A stretch of 64,000 nt of DNA, taken from Polaromonas sp. Its GTDB lineage: Bacteria; Pseudomonadota; Gammaproteobacteria; Burkholderiales; Burkholderiaceae_C. The DNA is taken from NCBI GenBank assembly GCA_013823635.1, contig PNML01000002.1, positions 16,697 through 80,696 of the forward strand. The letters run 5' to 3'. Made by a program: the position numbers and the translations under genes. Positions 10,549-19,589 of the stretch are shown one piece after another (the first letter of the stretch is position 1; every line of letters starts with the position of its first letter). Under the pieces are notes generated by a model. It saw only the letters and a list, made by a program, of their open reading frames with translations, ran no database searches and was not told the origin of the DNA.

Positions 10549-12858
10549 ATGCATACCCCAGTACCCATGATCACTCCTACCAAGCCCATTCGCCTGACAC
10601 TGCTGGCCACCCTGATTGCGCTTCAATGTGGCGGCGGTGCCTGGGCGCAAGGATTCAATCCGTTTTCGCCCCTTGTTCCACCGACGCCCAGCCCAGCGCC
10701 ATTGCGAGCAGCTCCCGCACCTGTTGCAACGCCATCAGGGGCTGGTTCGTCCGGGGCAATTGCACCGCAAGCCCCGGAGCCGGTGCAGGCACCGGGCGCG
10801 ACCAGCGCTTCACCGTCAGCCGTACCACCCGCGTCACCAGCCGTGGCCACCCCTGCGGCATCCGTCCCAGTGGTGGTGCCCCAACCCACAGCCTCCCTGC
10901 GTTTTGACAACGCAGACATCTACGACGTGATACAGGTGGTGCTGGGCGAAGTGCTCAAGCTTGACTATGTGGTTGACCCTGCTGTGCAAGGTAAAGTGAC
11001 CTTGCGCAGCACGTCTGCGGTTCAAACCACCGACTTGATTGGTGTGTTGGAAACGGCACTGGCGCAAGTCGGCGTGTCCATGGTCCGCTCCGGCACTGGC
11101 TACAAAATCATGCGCGATGTTCAGGCCGCGCGCGAGCCGCTGCCTGAAAAAGGCACTGGCGAATCATCGCCCGTCATGCGAGTCATCCCACTGCGTTTTG
11201 TGCAGGCGGCTCAGGTGTCTGCCACGCTCAAACCCTTTGCAAGTGCCGGTGGATCCATCGTGCCCGACCCAACCGGGAAGTACCTCTTGGTGGTTGATCG
11301 CAGTGCAGTGGTTGACCGTCTGGTGGCCTTGGCAGAGACGTTGGACAACGAATTCCTGAGAGACATCCACGTCCGGTTGCTCCGTCCCAAGCATGGTGAT
11401 CCGGTGGAAATCGCCAAAGAATTGGAAGCGCTCCTCAAAACGTCTGGCTTGTTCAACTTGCCGAATACCGACACAGCCAAGGCATTTTTCTTGCCGGTTC
11501 CCCGTTTGGGCGCTCTGATGGCAGCGTCTGCGAGTCCGGTCATGTTGCAGGCCATCGACAAATGGTTTGCCATGCTGGACTCTGTTCCTGCCACGGATGC
11601 CGATGCCATGGTACACGTCTACCGCGTGTCCAACGGAAATGCCCAGCATTTGACCGATATCCTGCAGCAGGTGGTCAATGGGCAGGCATCGTCCTCCTCC
11701 GGTGCTCAGCCAGCCAGCCAGCGGTCTTCCGCGCTCTCCAGTCAAGCGACATCAAGTCAATCGGCGCCTGGCGCTGCGCCCACTTCTGCAGCCAGCCAGT
11801 CAGCGAGTTTCGGTCTGAACACGTCAGCCAATTCCGGTGGTGGCACCATTTCCCGCGGAACCGTTCCCTCCGCTGGAGGCGGCTCTGGTAACAGCCCCAC
11901 CGGTTTCGCCGGTTCTGTGGCGATCATTCCGGACGAAGTGACCAATACCATCATTGTCAAGGCCAGCGCGGCCGACTTCGCACGGATTCAAAATGTGTTG
12001 AAAAAAATTGATACCCCTGCGCGTCAGGTGCTGATCCAAGTCATGGTGGCCGAAGTCACGTTAAACGACACCTTGCAATATGGCGTGGAGTGGTGGCTGA
12101 AGTCGAACGCATCCAGTGGTGGGAAGAGCTGGACGGCCAGGGCGGGTTTGGAGGGGCTCATCAAAGCACCCACATCACCTGGAGTGGTTTCTGGTGTGGG
12201 CACGGGTTTCAACTATGCTCTTTTCAACAGCAGCTCGCAAATTGTGGGCCTGTTGAATCTGCTCGGAAATGACACCAAAGTCAACCTGCTTTCTGCCCCC
12301 CACGTGCTGACAACCGACGGTAAGGTCGCGCGCGTCGAAATTGGCAATGACGAGCCGGTTGTCACCCAAACGGTGCAAACCCCCAGCACCAGTTTGGGAA
12401 CGCTCACCACCTCCAACTCCGTTCAATACCGGCCCACAGGCATCATTCTGGAAGTAAAACCGACCATCAGTGCCAGTGGGGTGGTCTCTTTGAGTGTTGC
12501 TCAGGAAGTCAGCAATCGGGCAGGAAGTGTGTCTGTGGGTGGGTCTGAGTACCCCAACTTTTCCAAGCGACGCGTGTCCACAGACGTTGCCGTTCAGGAC
12601 GGAAAAACCATTCTGATTGCCGGCCTGATCGAGGACAAAGGTGACGTGACATCGGCAGGGTTGCCAACGCTCAAAGACATCCCACTGTTTGGTGCATTGT
12701 TCGGGACCAACAAGACCGTCAAAAACAAAACCGAACTCCTGATCACCATCACCCCTCACATCGTCACATCCGCGCAGGATGCCGACCGACTCAAATCCGA
12801 CTTCATGGACTCCGTCAGGGAGCTGGGCACATTGATCCGCAGTCGCCCGGGCGTTTGA
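10549..12858 (+). CDS. gspD: type II secretion secretin GspD (alternative start 10567)
   Basis: Signal peptide; LNLLGNDTKVNLLSAPHVLTTDGKVARVEIGNDEPVVTQT; VQDGKTILIAGLIEDKGD..GLPTLKDIPLFGALFGT. Confidence 0.95.
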   Translation: MHTPVPMITPTKPIRLTLLATLIALQCGGGAWAQGFNPFSPLVPPTPSPAPLRAAPAPVATPSGAGSSGAIAPQAPEPVQAPGATSASPSAVPPASPAVATPAASVPVVVPQPTASLRFDNADIYDVIQVVLGEVLKLDYVVDPAVQGKVTLRSTSAVQTTDLIGVLETALAQVGVSMVRSGTGYKIMRDVQAAREPLPEKGTGESSPVMRVIPLRFVQAAQVSATLKPFASAGGSIVPDPTGKYLLVVDRSAVVDRLVALAETLDNEFLRDIHVRLLRPKHGDPVEIAKELEALLKTSGLFNLPNTDTAKAFFLPVPRLGALMAASASPVMLQAIDKWFAMLDSVPATDADAMVHVYRVSNGNAQHLTDILQQVVNGQASSSSGAQPASQRSSALSSQATSSQSAPGAAPTSAASQSASFGLNTSANSGGGTISRGTVPSAGGGSGNSPTGFAGSVAIIPDEVTNTIIVKASAADFARIQNVLKKIDTPARQVLIQVMVAEVTLNDTLQYGVEWWLKSNASSGGKSWTARAGLEGLIKAPTSPGVVSGVGTGFNYALFNSSSQIVGLLNLLGNDTKVNLLSAPHVLTTDGKVARVEIGNDEPVVTQTVQTPSTSLGTLTTSNSVQYRPTGIILEVKPTISASGVVSLSVAQEVSNRAGSVSVGGSEYPNFSKRRVSTDVAVQDGKTILIAGLIEDKGDVTSAGLPTLKDIPLFGALFGTNKTVKNKTELLITITPHIVTSAQDADRLKSDFMDSVRELGTLIRSRPGV

Positions 12859-12876
12859 AGCACGGGCCAGCAACCC

Positions 12877-13458
12877 TCATCGGGTCACAGTTTGTTTCCA
12901 CCAGTTGGGCGTGGCCGATACCACATCCCCTGCTTTGTGCAAGGTGTTGGCCAACTCCAGTGATGCCAGGCCAGGCTCAGATGTCACGATCCACCACTGG
13001 CCGCGGATGTTCAGCTTTTGTCCCAGCCCCAGTCCTTTGGTGTTGGTCCAGCTCCTGACTTGGTCATCTGACCAGTCTGGCTTGAACTGAACCAGCACGC
13101 CACCAGGCAATGCCATCAGGCGACCTGCGGGTGAATCTCCCTCACGGAATACGGGTGAAGCACGACCCATGGTTGCCCTGGCTTGTGGGTCGGTGGATCG
13201 GTGCAATGTCACAAACGGAGCTGGCGACGATGGCGAGGTCCCAGACCGAGCCACCGCTCCCGTTGCATCAGGCGTGGAGAAATAGGCAGTCCACTGTGGG
13301 TCAAGCGTGACTGTCCGCTGGGTTGTGCCATCGAAATAAATGGTTCCAGCCTGCGCGGCGCTGACCACCCAGGTCAGCCCCAGCATGGCTCCAAACAATA
13401 CTGTGCGGCCCTTGTGGAGCAACGCAAGGCCAATGGTGTTCGAGTGTGCGTGTGACAT
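12877..13458 (-). CDS. secreted protein resembling an S8-protease N-terminal propeptide, encoded separately
   Basis: Signal-like MSHAHSNTIGLALLHKGRTVLFGAMLGLTWVVSAAQA; LPGGVLVQFKPDWSDDQVRSW...LASLELANTLHKAGDVVSATPNWWKQ resembles subtilase propeptide; 16 nt downstream of the protease gene. Confidence 0.6.
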   Translation of the reverse strand: MSHAHSNTIGLALLHKGRTVLFGAMLGLTWVVSAAQAGTIYFDGTTQRTVTLDPQWTAYFSTPDATGAVARSGTSPSSPAPFVTLHRSTDPQARATMGRASPVFREGDSPAGRLMALPGGVLVQFKPDWSDDQVRSWTNTKGLGLGQKLNIRGQWWIVTSEPGLASLELANTLHKAGDVVSATPNWWKQTVTR

Positions 13459-13474
13459 AAATATCCCTTGCTGA

Positions 13475-15289
13475 TCAATAGCCATGAGCGCGAATGCTCC
13501 AAGCGCTGAGTGAGCCCGTGTCACCTGTCTTGCCATCGCGGACCGACAGGGTCCAGGTGCCATCGGCAGCCTCACCCATCAAACGGGCGATGCCAAATCG
13601 AAATCCGCTGGATAGTCCGGCGCCACAGGTCACGGGCTCTTGTTGTGCGTTCACGCAACCCCTTACAGCCGATACGGTGCTGGGCGTCCCTGCCGGACTG
13701 GTGAGAACAATCTCCAAGTTGCCCACATCGGTGTGGTCAGATGTCACCCTCAACTCAACAAACTCCAGCTGCGAGATGCCTGACGCCTGCAAACTCAGGG
13801 TGCTGGTGACCGCCGTACCGTTGTCCGCCAGTGGCAGCGCCGCTGCCAGCACGGCCTCCGCACCGGCCGTCTTTTGCGCGGGCAACATGGTCCAGGATTG
13901 GGCAGCACGAACGGCAGCCAGCGCATCTACCACACCAAATCCGTAGTCGTGATTGACCCGAAAACCTGCGCCGTTGGTGACCCAATCGGCATGCGCCGGG
14001 TCATTTTTTCTGGCGGTGGTCGCCAGGATCTTGCGGACGTCGCGCCAAGTCAGCGCGGGGTTGACTTCCAGCAGCAAGGCGGCCAAACCCGCCACCTGTG
14101 GTGTCGCTGCCGACGTGCCGTTCATGCAACGCGTGTAGTTGGGCGAACCGCTGATGTCTTCGGGCTTGTTGCCATCGTTGTAGCCGCCTGGGCCGGAGAC
14201 ATCCGTTGTGGTCGTGGTTTGGGTGGCACAAAATTCACCACCGTATGCCGTCACCAGCACGTTGGACCCGGGCTCAGAATATGAAGATCGCTTGCCCTGG
14301 CCGTTGAGTGAGCCAATGGCCAACACCATGGGGTGGTTGCCTTGTCCGTCGTAATCCGATCGGTCCACCGGTGCCCCGTTGCCCGCAGCCCATGTGTACA
14401 CAACGCCTTTCCCTCCGCGTCCCTGGGTCACTCCGGTGGCAATAGCTTCTGACCACGCAGTTTCTTCGGGAAACATCACGCCCGTGCCATCTGCCGCGCC
14501 ATAGCTGTTGGTGTAAATGTGGTTGCTGGGCAAATCCTTGGTCACAGCATCTGCGCCGTAGCCACCCGTGGTGGCGGCCAACAAGTTGTAGCCCACCAAC
14601 CGAGCATTGAATGCCACACCTGTGACGCCCATGTTGTTGCCCATGGCTGCCGCCAAACCACCACAACTGGTTCCATGGGAGCTCGTGGAAGACGAGGGGT
14701 CGCCATACGCGTTGACCCGGTAGTCCCAGCTTTTGCCAGAAACCACACGAAGGTCTTCGTGGTGAATGTCCAGCCCGTCATCAACCACCGCAATCTGGAT
14801 GGCTGTGCCCGTGGCCAGTCTCCACGCTTTTCCCACGTTCAGGTCCTCGCCCACCAAAGCGGGATCTCCACCTGCGCCCGATTGCCCCGTGTTCTTCAGG
14901 TGCCATTGGGCAGAGAACAGGGGGTCTGTGGGCGTCAGCTCGGTCAACGGGCCACCGCCGCCCACGCTCACCAGACCACCGACACGGATGACCACATCGT
15001 AGAAGGACTGATTCCCCACCGAAAGGTGGGCAATGGTCAAACTGCCGTTGGCCGGATTAAAGGCGTTGTAGGTGCGGGAGGGGCCCGTCTGGCTGAATCC
15101 CAAAAGGTCACCCACTGTGACCACGACGTCCGTGTATCGGTTGTCGCCGAATACCAGGCTGTCCAGCTTGACCTCTGTGGGCCGGGCCGGGTCCCAAGTT
15201 GAGGCGCTGTGGGCCAAGGTGGCCGTCAAGGTGAGCACCGCAGCGGCCAGCGCGCGAACGGGGCTGCGGAACATTTTGCGTGTTTTCAT
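13475..15289 (-). CDS. secreted S8 subtilisin-family protease with C-terminal P/homoB domain
   Basis: IAVVDDGLDIHHEDL, SHGTSCGGLAAA, NGTSAATPQVAGLAALLLE; C-terminal VELRVTSDHTDVGNLEIVLTSPAGT...FGIARLMGEAADGTWTLSVRDGKTGDTGSLSAWSI. Confidence 0.95.
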   Translation of the reverse strand: MKTRKMFRSPVRALAAAVLTLTATLAHSASTWDPARPTEVKLDSLVFGDNRYTDVVVTVGDLLGFSQTGPSRTYNAFNPANGSLTIAHLSVGNQSFYDVVIRVGGLVSVGGGGPLTELTPTDPLFSAQWHLKNTGQSGAGGDPALVGEDLNVGKAWRLATGTAIQIAVVDDGLDIHHEDLRVVSGKSWDYRVNAYGDPSSSTSSHGTSCGGLAAAMGNNMGVTGVAFNARLVGYNLLAATTGGYGADAVTKDLPSNHIYTNSYGAADGTGVMFPEETAWSEAIATGVTQGRGGKGVVYTWAAGNGAPVDRSDYDGQGNHPMVLAIGSLNGQGKRSSYSEPGSNVLVTAYGGEFCATQTTTTTDVSGPGGYNDGNKPEDISGSPNYTRCMNGTSAATPQVAGLAALLLEVNPALTWRDVRKILATTARKNDPAHADWVTNGAGFRVNHDYGFGVVDALAAVRAAQSWTMLPAQKTAGAEAVLAAALPLADNGTAVTSTLSLQASGISQLEFVELRVTSDHTDVGNLEIVLTSPAGTPSTVSAVRGCVNAQQEPVTCGAGLSSGFRFGIARLMGEAADGTWTLSVRDGKTGDTGSLSAWSIRAHGY

Positions 15290-15497
15290 GAGCGATCCCT
15301 TGTGGGCAAAACCTGCACAGTACCTGGAGAGCTGCCAGTGCCAGCGCCTGTTGGGATGCCTCGGGAATCGTTGAAATCTTCATGCCAACAGGCACCCGCA
15401 GATTACTACGAATGCCGCTTGCTGTGGCATGAAAGTGTGTTGACTGTTGCTGAATGTGGAGCGCATCCGATTCAATCGGTGCGCCCCGTGCAGCCCG

Positions 15498-15692
15498 TCA
15501 GTGTTGGGGCGCGTCGTTTTGGGGAGGGGCGTCGCGGTCTGCCGCAGGGGTACTGTTCCCGTTTTCATGGGGAATGGTTTCTGCAGCGGGCGCAGAAGGT
15601 GCTGCTTTTTGCAGTATGGCCAGCAGATCGCTGCGCATCTTGTCGAGGGAAATGTCGTCGGGAAGGGTGTCTTTGGGTGTGTTCATGGTCAA
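15498..15692 (-). CDS. small hypothetical protein (64 aa)
   Basis: MTMNTPKDTLPDDISLDKMRSDLLAILQKAAP...; open frame only. Confidence 0.35.
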   Translation of the reverse strand: MTMNTPKDTLPDDISLDKMRSDLLAILQKAAPSAPAAETIPHENGNSTPAADRDAPPQNDAPQH

Positions 15693-15697
15693 ACTGT

Positions 15698-15736
15698 AGC
15701 ACCCCGTTCAGTGGCATGTTGGCTGAACGGGGTGCT
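15698..15736 (-). terminator. strong hairpin 3' of the YfaP-like gene
   Basis: AGCACCCCGTTCAG ... CTGAACGGGGTGCT, 14-bp perfect stem, 11-nt loop; no long T-run. Confidence 0.55.
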
Positions 15737-15747
15737 GCCTACGGCAT

Positions 15748-16839
15748 TTACTTGGTGCCCAGGTTGTGGAACAGGGCTGGATCCTCGCTTCGTCCGCCCG
15801 ATGGTGCGTTTGGTGACCGAACAGCCGAGGCGGACACACTGGGCTGCAGCGTGTTCACATTGGCCAAATTGATGGTGCCATCGACATTGACCGTGATTTC
15901 AAACACCGTCCACACATTGCCGCTGCCTGTGTAGGCTGCTGCGGGTGGTGTGTAGTTGAACACCTGCCCATTGCCCAACTCCAGCCTCACCACGGCACTC
16001 GATGTCCCGATGTTGCCGGTGCCAGAGTAGTGGTGAACCGAGTAGCGGTACACGCCCGGACGCAATGTTGTGCTCGCAGCGCGAGGACACGTCACGGTTT
16101 CAGGCCCATACGAGGTTGTGTCATCCACATCCAGTCCGCACATGTCTCCGTTCGTGCGACTGCTGAAATACACGTGCCAGCGGGTGGATCCATCTGCGGC
16201 TGGGCCGGTCAGGTGCGAGTCGAGGTCACGGGGGTTCTCACCCCAGTTCAGGATGACCCGGAATTGGTTGGCAGCCAGTGCCCCCGCGCCAGAAGACGGC
16301 GACATGGACAGTGTGACCCGGTTGGTGGCAGGGCACTGCAGCAAAGCAGCTTGATTCACCAATACATAGTTGGGTGCCACCACAGAGATGCCCACTGGGC
16401 CAGAAGGCAGTCCCGTGAAGCTGGCGACGCCTTGGGCGTTGGTGGTGACACTCTGGCGACCAATGGTGACAGTGGCGCCAGCCACGGGCGACGATTGACC
16501 CAGCACCGCATTGTTCACCTGGATTTCGGCACTGGCGCAGTTGCTGCCGGCATCACTCAGCCCCACGGGCTCCAGATGCAAGTTGACCGGGTTGAAGCGG
16601 AACATGACGTTGTATTGTGTCGTCACGAACGTGGTGGTCGCGGGGTCAAACGGGTTGGCAACGGGCACCGACAGGCGGACGTTCTCCACCAATATGTCAG
16701 AGGTGCTGACCCCCGTGCCTGTGGTGTTGGAAAAATCGATGGTGGGCCCTTGCTGAGCTGACGCCCAGCCCACTGCACAGGCGAATGTGGCGGCGGCCAT
16801 TCGGGCCATCAATGAATAGGGTTTTGGCATTTGAGTCAT
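15748..16839 (-). CDS. secreted protein with YfaP/DUF2135-like region
   Basis: Signal peptide MTQMPKPYSLMARMAAATFACAVGWASAQ; RVILNWGENPRDLDSHLTGPAADGSTRWHVYFSSR...GPETVTCPR. Confidence 0.65.
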   Translation of the reverse strand: MTQMPKPYSLMARMAAATFACAVGWASAQQGPTIDFSNTTGTGVSTSDILVENVRLSVPVANPFDPATTTFVTTQYNVMFRFNPVNLHLEPVGLSDAGSNCASAEIQVNNAVLGQSSPVAGATVTIGRQSVTTNAQGVASFTGLPSGPVGISVVAPNYVLVNQAALLQCPATNRVTLSMSPSSGAGALAANQFRVILNWGENPRDLDSHLTGPAADGSTRWHVYFSSRTNGDMCGLDVDDTTSYGPETVTCPRAASTTLRPGVYRYSVHHYSGTGNIGTSSAVVRLELGNGQVFNYTPPAAAYTGSGNVWTVFEITVNVDGTINLANVNTLQPSVSASAVRSPNAPSGGRSEDPALFHNLGTK

Positions 16840-16904
16840 CCTCCAAGTAAATAAAAAAGGCGGGAATCCCGCTTTCTTTATACGCCCAGGGGGTATAAAA
16901 ACAT

Positions 16905-16916
16905 TGACATATGTCA
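16905..16916. promoter_or_regulatory. 12-bp perfect palindrome TGACATATGTCA in a divergent intergenic region
   Basis: Read directly; lies between the starts at 16839(-) and 16969(+). Confidence 0.4.
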
Positions 16917-16968
16917 GGGTGTGGGTCGGAAATTTTGCGCAGCAGTGCATGAACATGAGGAGTTTGGT

Positions 16969-18072
16969 ATGTCGGTGATCTCATCGGTTCGTTGGTCTGC
17001 GGTGCTGGCCACCCTGGTCCATGCGGTGTCCGTCCTGGCCACCGAGCTGACGCCCCAGGGTGCCTTTTTGCCGGGTGGCTCCATGGGCAACGGCGTCATT
17101 CAGATCGAAATGAATGGGTTGGTTGTCAACGGTGTGGCCTCGCCCATGATCACGGAAATGCGTGTGGGCGGCAGCTTGGTGGTGGTGCCCCGGGAAAATG
17201 CAGGCGCGGGTTTTCAACTCACTTCGCGCAGTGAAGGCGGCAACAAATACAACCCCACGTTGGGCGGGGATTGCGTGGGGCGAACCCCACCCCTGGGCGT
17301 GAACTACATCCAGAACTTCCAGCCACTCGACTTTTTGCCAGCCCAGAATGGCACCCTGTTTGGCGTTCAGCCCCTGCTGTACCAAGGTGACCAAACCGCG
17401 CTACCCGGGGACGACCCGGGCTGCACTGGCCCAGTGTTGGGCCAGGTGGCGCCCGCACCCTACTTCTTTCATTTCGGCGTGTTGCTGGGTGATGGCAACC
17501 GCGTGCCCAGGGAGGCCATGTTGCTGGCCATGGCGATCAACAAGTTGTCGCCCGATGCACCGCATCTCAGCAAATACCTGACCGAGGCACCCGCCATGTT
17601 CCTCAACCAAACCTTTGCGTATGCGTACACCGCGCTGGGGCGACCACAGGACATGGTGTTTGTGCCATTGCGTGACGCCGTCACCGGCTCCAACAACGTC
17701 ATGACCTGGCAGCGCAACTTTTTGCGCGAGGTCCGAACCACCTCACTCGTGATGCAATGCACCGGTGAGCTGGCCAGCAACCCGGTGTGCGTGGCCATTT
17801 ACTCTGCCTTCGGAGTCAAGGGCCTCATTGGGCGACGCGAGGGCTCGGCCAACCTGCCAGACTTGGTGTACATGGCGCTGACTGGCGCACCGGCCTGCAA
17901 CCCTGTGACCGACCTCACCTGCAACCTGATCAAGGACAACACCAACTGGATCGTGGACAGCGCCATCCACACCATCACCCGGATCGTGGCCGTGGGCACG
18001 CCAGACACCATTCGAGCCGCCATTGTTCAAACCGCCAATGCCGTGCCCATCACGTCAGCGGTGGGCTGGTGA
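16969..18072 (+). CDS. secreted hypothetical protein
   Basis: Signal peptide MSVISSVRWSAVLATLVHAVSVLA; paired cysteines; no family recognised. Confidence 0.6.
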   Translation: MSVISSVRWSAVLATLVHAVSVLATELTPQGAFLPGGSMGNGVIQIEMNGLVVNGVASPMITEMRVGGSLVVVPRENAGAGFQLTSRSEGGNKYNPTLGGDCVGRTPPLGVNYIQNFQPLDFLPAQNGTLFGVQPLLYQGDQTALPGDDPGCTGPVLGQVAPAPYFFHFGVLLGDGNRVPREAMLLAMAINKLSPDAPHLSKYLTEAPAMFLNQTFAYAYTALGRPQDMVFVPLRDAVTGSNNVMTWQRNFLREVRTTSLVMQCTGELASNPVCVAIYSAFGVKGLIGRREGSANLPDLVYMALTGAPACNPVTDLTCNLIKDNTNWIVDSAIHTITRIVAVGTPDTIRAAIVQTANAVPITSAVGW

Positions 18073-18122
18073 CCTGGCGCCCCCCCCGGAATAGCCGCTC
18101 GGAAGTTGGCGCGGGCAGCGCC

Positions 18123-19577
18123 TCAAGCCCGCATGAAGCCCAAGTCGCTGGGGTAATCCGGGCGACCCGCCCCGGCGCCAAAATGGCTCAGGTTGGGCAG
18201 CACACGCGACATCTCGCTGTCAGACACGCCAAACCACCGCCCCAGCGTCGCCGCGTACTGGTCCACCGATGTGCTGGGCAGGAGTCTGCCCTGGCCCACA
18301 TGCCACTGGTCCTGTGGCGCGTCCGTGTTGCTCACAGACAGCGGTGGTGGCGTGCCATAAAAAGCCTTGCCATTCACCGCACCGCCCATGACAAATTGGT
18401 GTCCGCCCCAACCATGGTCGGTGCCATCGCCGTTCAAGGTCAAGGACCGGCCAAAGTCCGAAGCCGTGAACGTGGTCACCTGGTCCCGCACCCCCAGTTC
18501 CTGCAGCGCCGCGTCAAACGCGGTCAATGCCTCGCTGAGCTTCCTGAGCAGCGCAGGTTGGCGGGTGGCCATGTTGTCGTGCACATCGAAGCCCTCCAGC
18601 GACACCATGAACACCTGGCGCTTTGCCCCCAAGGCGGTTCGCCCCCCTATCAGCCTTGCCACCATCTGCAACTGCTCGGCCAGGCTGTTGCCCGCAGGAA
18701 ACGGGGTGCTCAGTTGCACGCCACCGATGGCAGCGCTGACTTTTGATTCGGCCGTCATGCTGCGCTGCGTCACGCGGCTGTACTCATTGGCCAGCACATG
18801 GGTTTGCGGTTGTTGTATCAGCTGCGCAAACGCGTCGCGCATGGCAGGGTCATACAAAAATTGCCCCCAGGAGTTGCCGCGCACCGCGTCCACCGCCACC
18901 GCACCCGCTTTGCTGCACTGGTATTGCAGGGCGTTCTGTCCGGACAAAAACACCGCATTGCCCGTGACCGAAATGCAGGTGAACATGGCGTCGGCGTTCG
19001 CTGAAAGCGCCAGGTCGCCGATGTTGCCGCCCCATCCCCTGGTTGAACCCTCAGCCCCTTGGGCCTGCCAGACGGACTGCTGGTCATTGTGCGAAAACAG
19101 CTTGGGCGGCTGTGGCAAGGCCGCTTGCTGGTATTCCCGCTTGGTCAAGGGCACAACCAGCGGACCCACATTCAGTTGCACCGCCAGTCGCCCTTGCGCA
19201 AACAGCGTGGCCATGCCCGCCATCTCAGGGGCCAGCGCATATTGGTAGCCCGATGGCAGCGGTACCGTGGGCGTCAGCACAGTGGCCCCCAGGCTGGCTT
19301 TGGTGAGGGCCAGCGCCCCCCCGGCTCCCGCCCCACGCAACTGGGTGTAGAGAGCGTGCTGCGCGTCATCGAATGGCACCACGGTGTTGGCGTAATCGTT
19401 GCCGCCATACAGAAACACACACACCAACGCCTTGTAACCCGTGGCACCAAACGCCGCCGCCTCACCCAGCGCCGCCAAGTTGATGGCCAACGGCGTGGCC
19501 GTACCCGCCAGCGCCAGGTGTGCACTGCGCTTCAAAAAAGCCCTGCGCGTGTGCCGTTGCTCGTTCAACAGGTACAT
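18123..19577 (-). CDS. DUF1501 domain protein (Tat-type signal)
   Basis: RRAFLKRSAHLALAG; LVCVFLYGGNDYANTVVPFDDAQHALY; ASDFGRSLTLNGDGTDHGWGGHQFVMGG. Confidence 0.9.
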   Translation of the reverse strand: MYLLNEQRHTRRAFLKRSAHLALAGTATPLAINLAALGEAAAFGATGYKALVCVFLYGGNDYANTVVPFDDAQHALYTQLRGAGAGGALALTKASLGATVLTPTVPLPSGYQYALAPEMAGMATLFAQGRLAVQLNVGPLVVPLTKREYQQAALPQPPKLFSHNDQQSVWQAQGAEGSTRGWGGNIGDLALSANADAMFTCISVTGNAVFLSGQNALQYQCSKAGAVAVDAVRGNSWGQFLYDPAMRDAFAQLIQQPQTHVLANEYSRVTQRSMTAESKVSAAIGGVQLSTPFPAGNSLAEQLQMVARLIGGRTALGAKRQVFMVSLEGFDVHDNMATRQPALLRKLSEALTAFDAALQELGVRDQVTTFTASDFGRSLTLNGDGTDHGWGGHQFVMGGAVNGKAFYGTPPPLSVSNTDAPQDQWHVGQGRLLPSTSVDQYAATLGRWFGVSDSEMSRVLPNLSHFGAGAGRPDYPSDLGFMRA

Positions 19578-19589
19578 GGTGGCTCCCCT

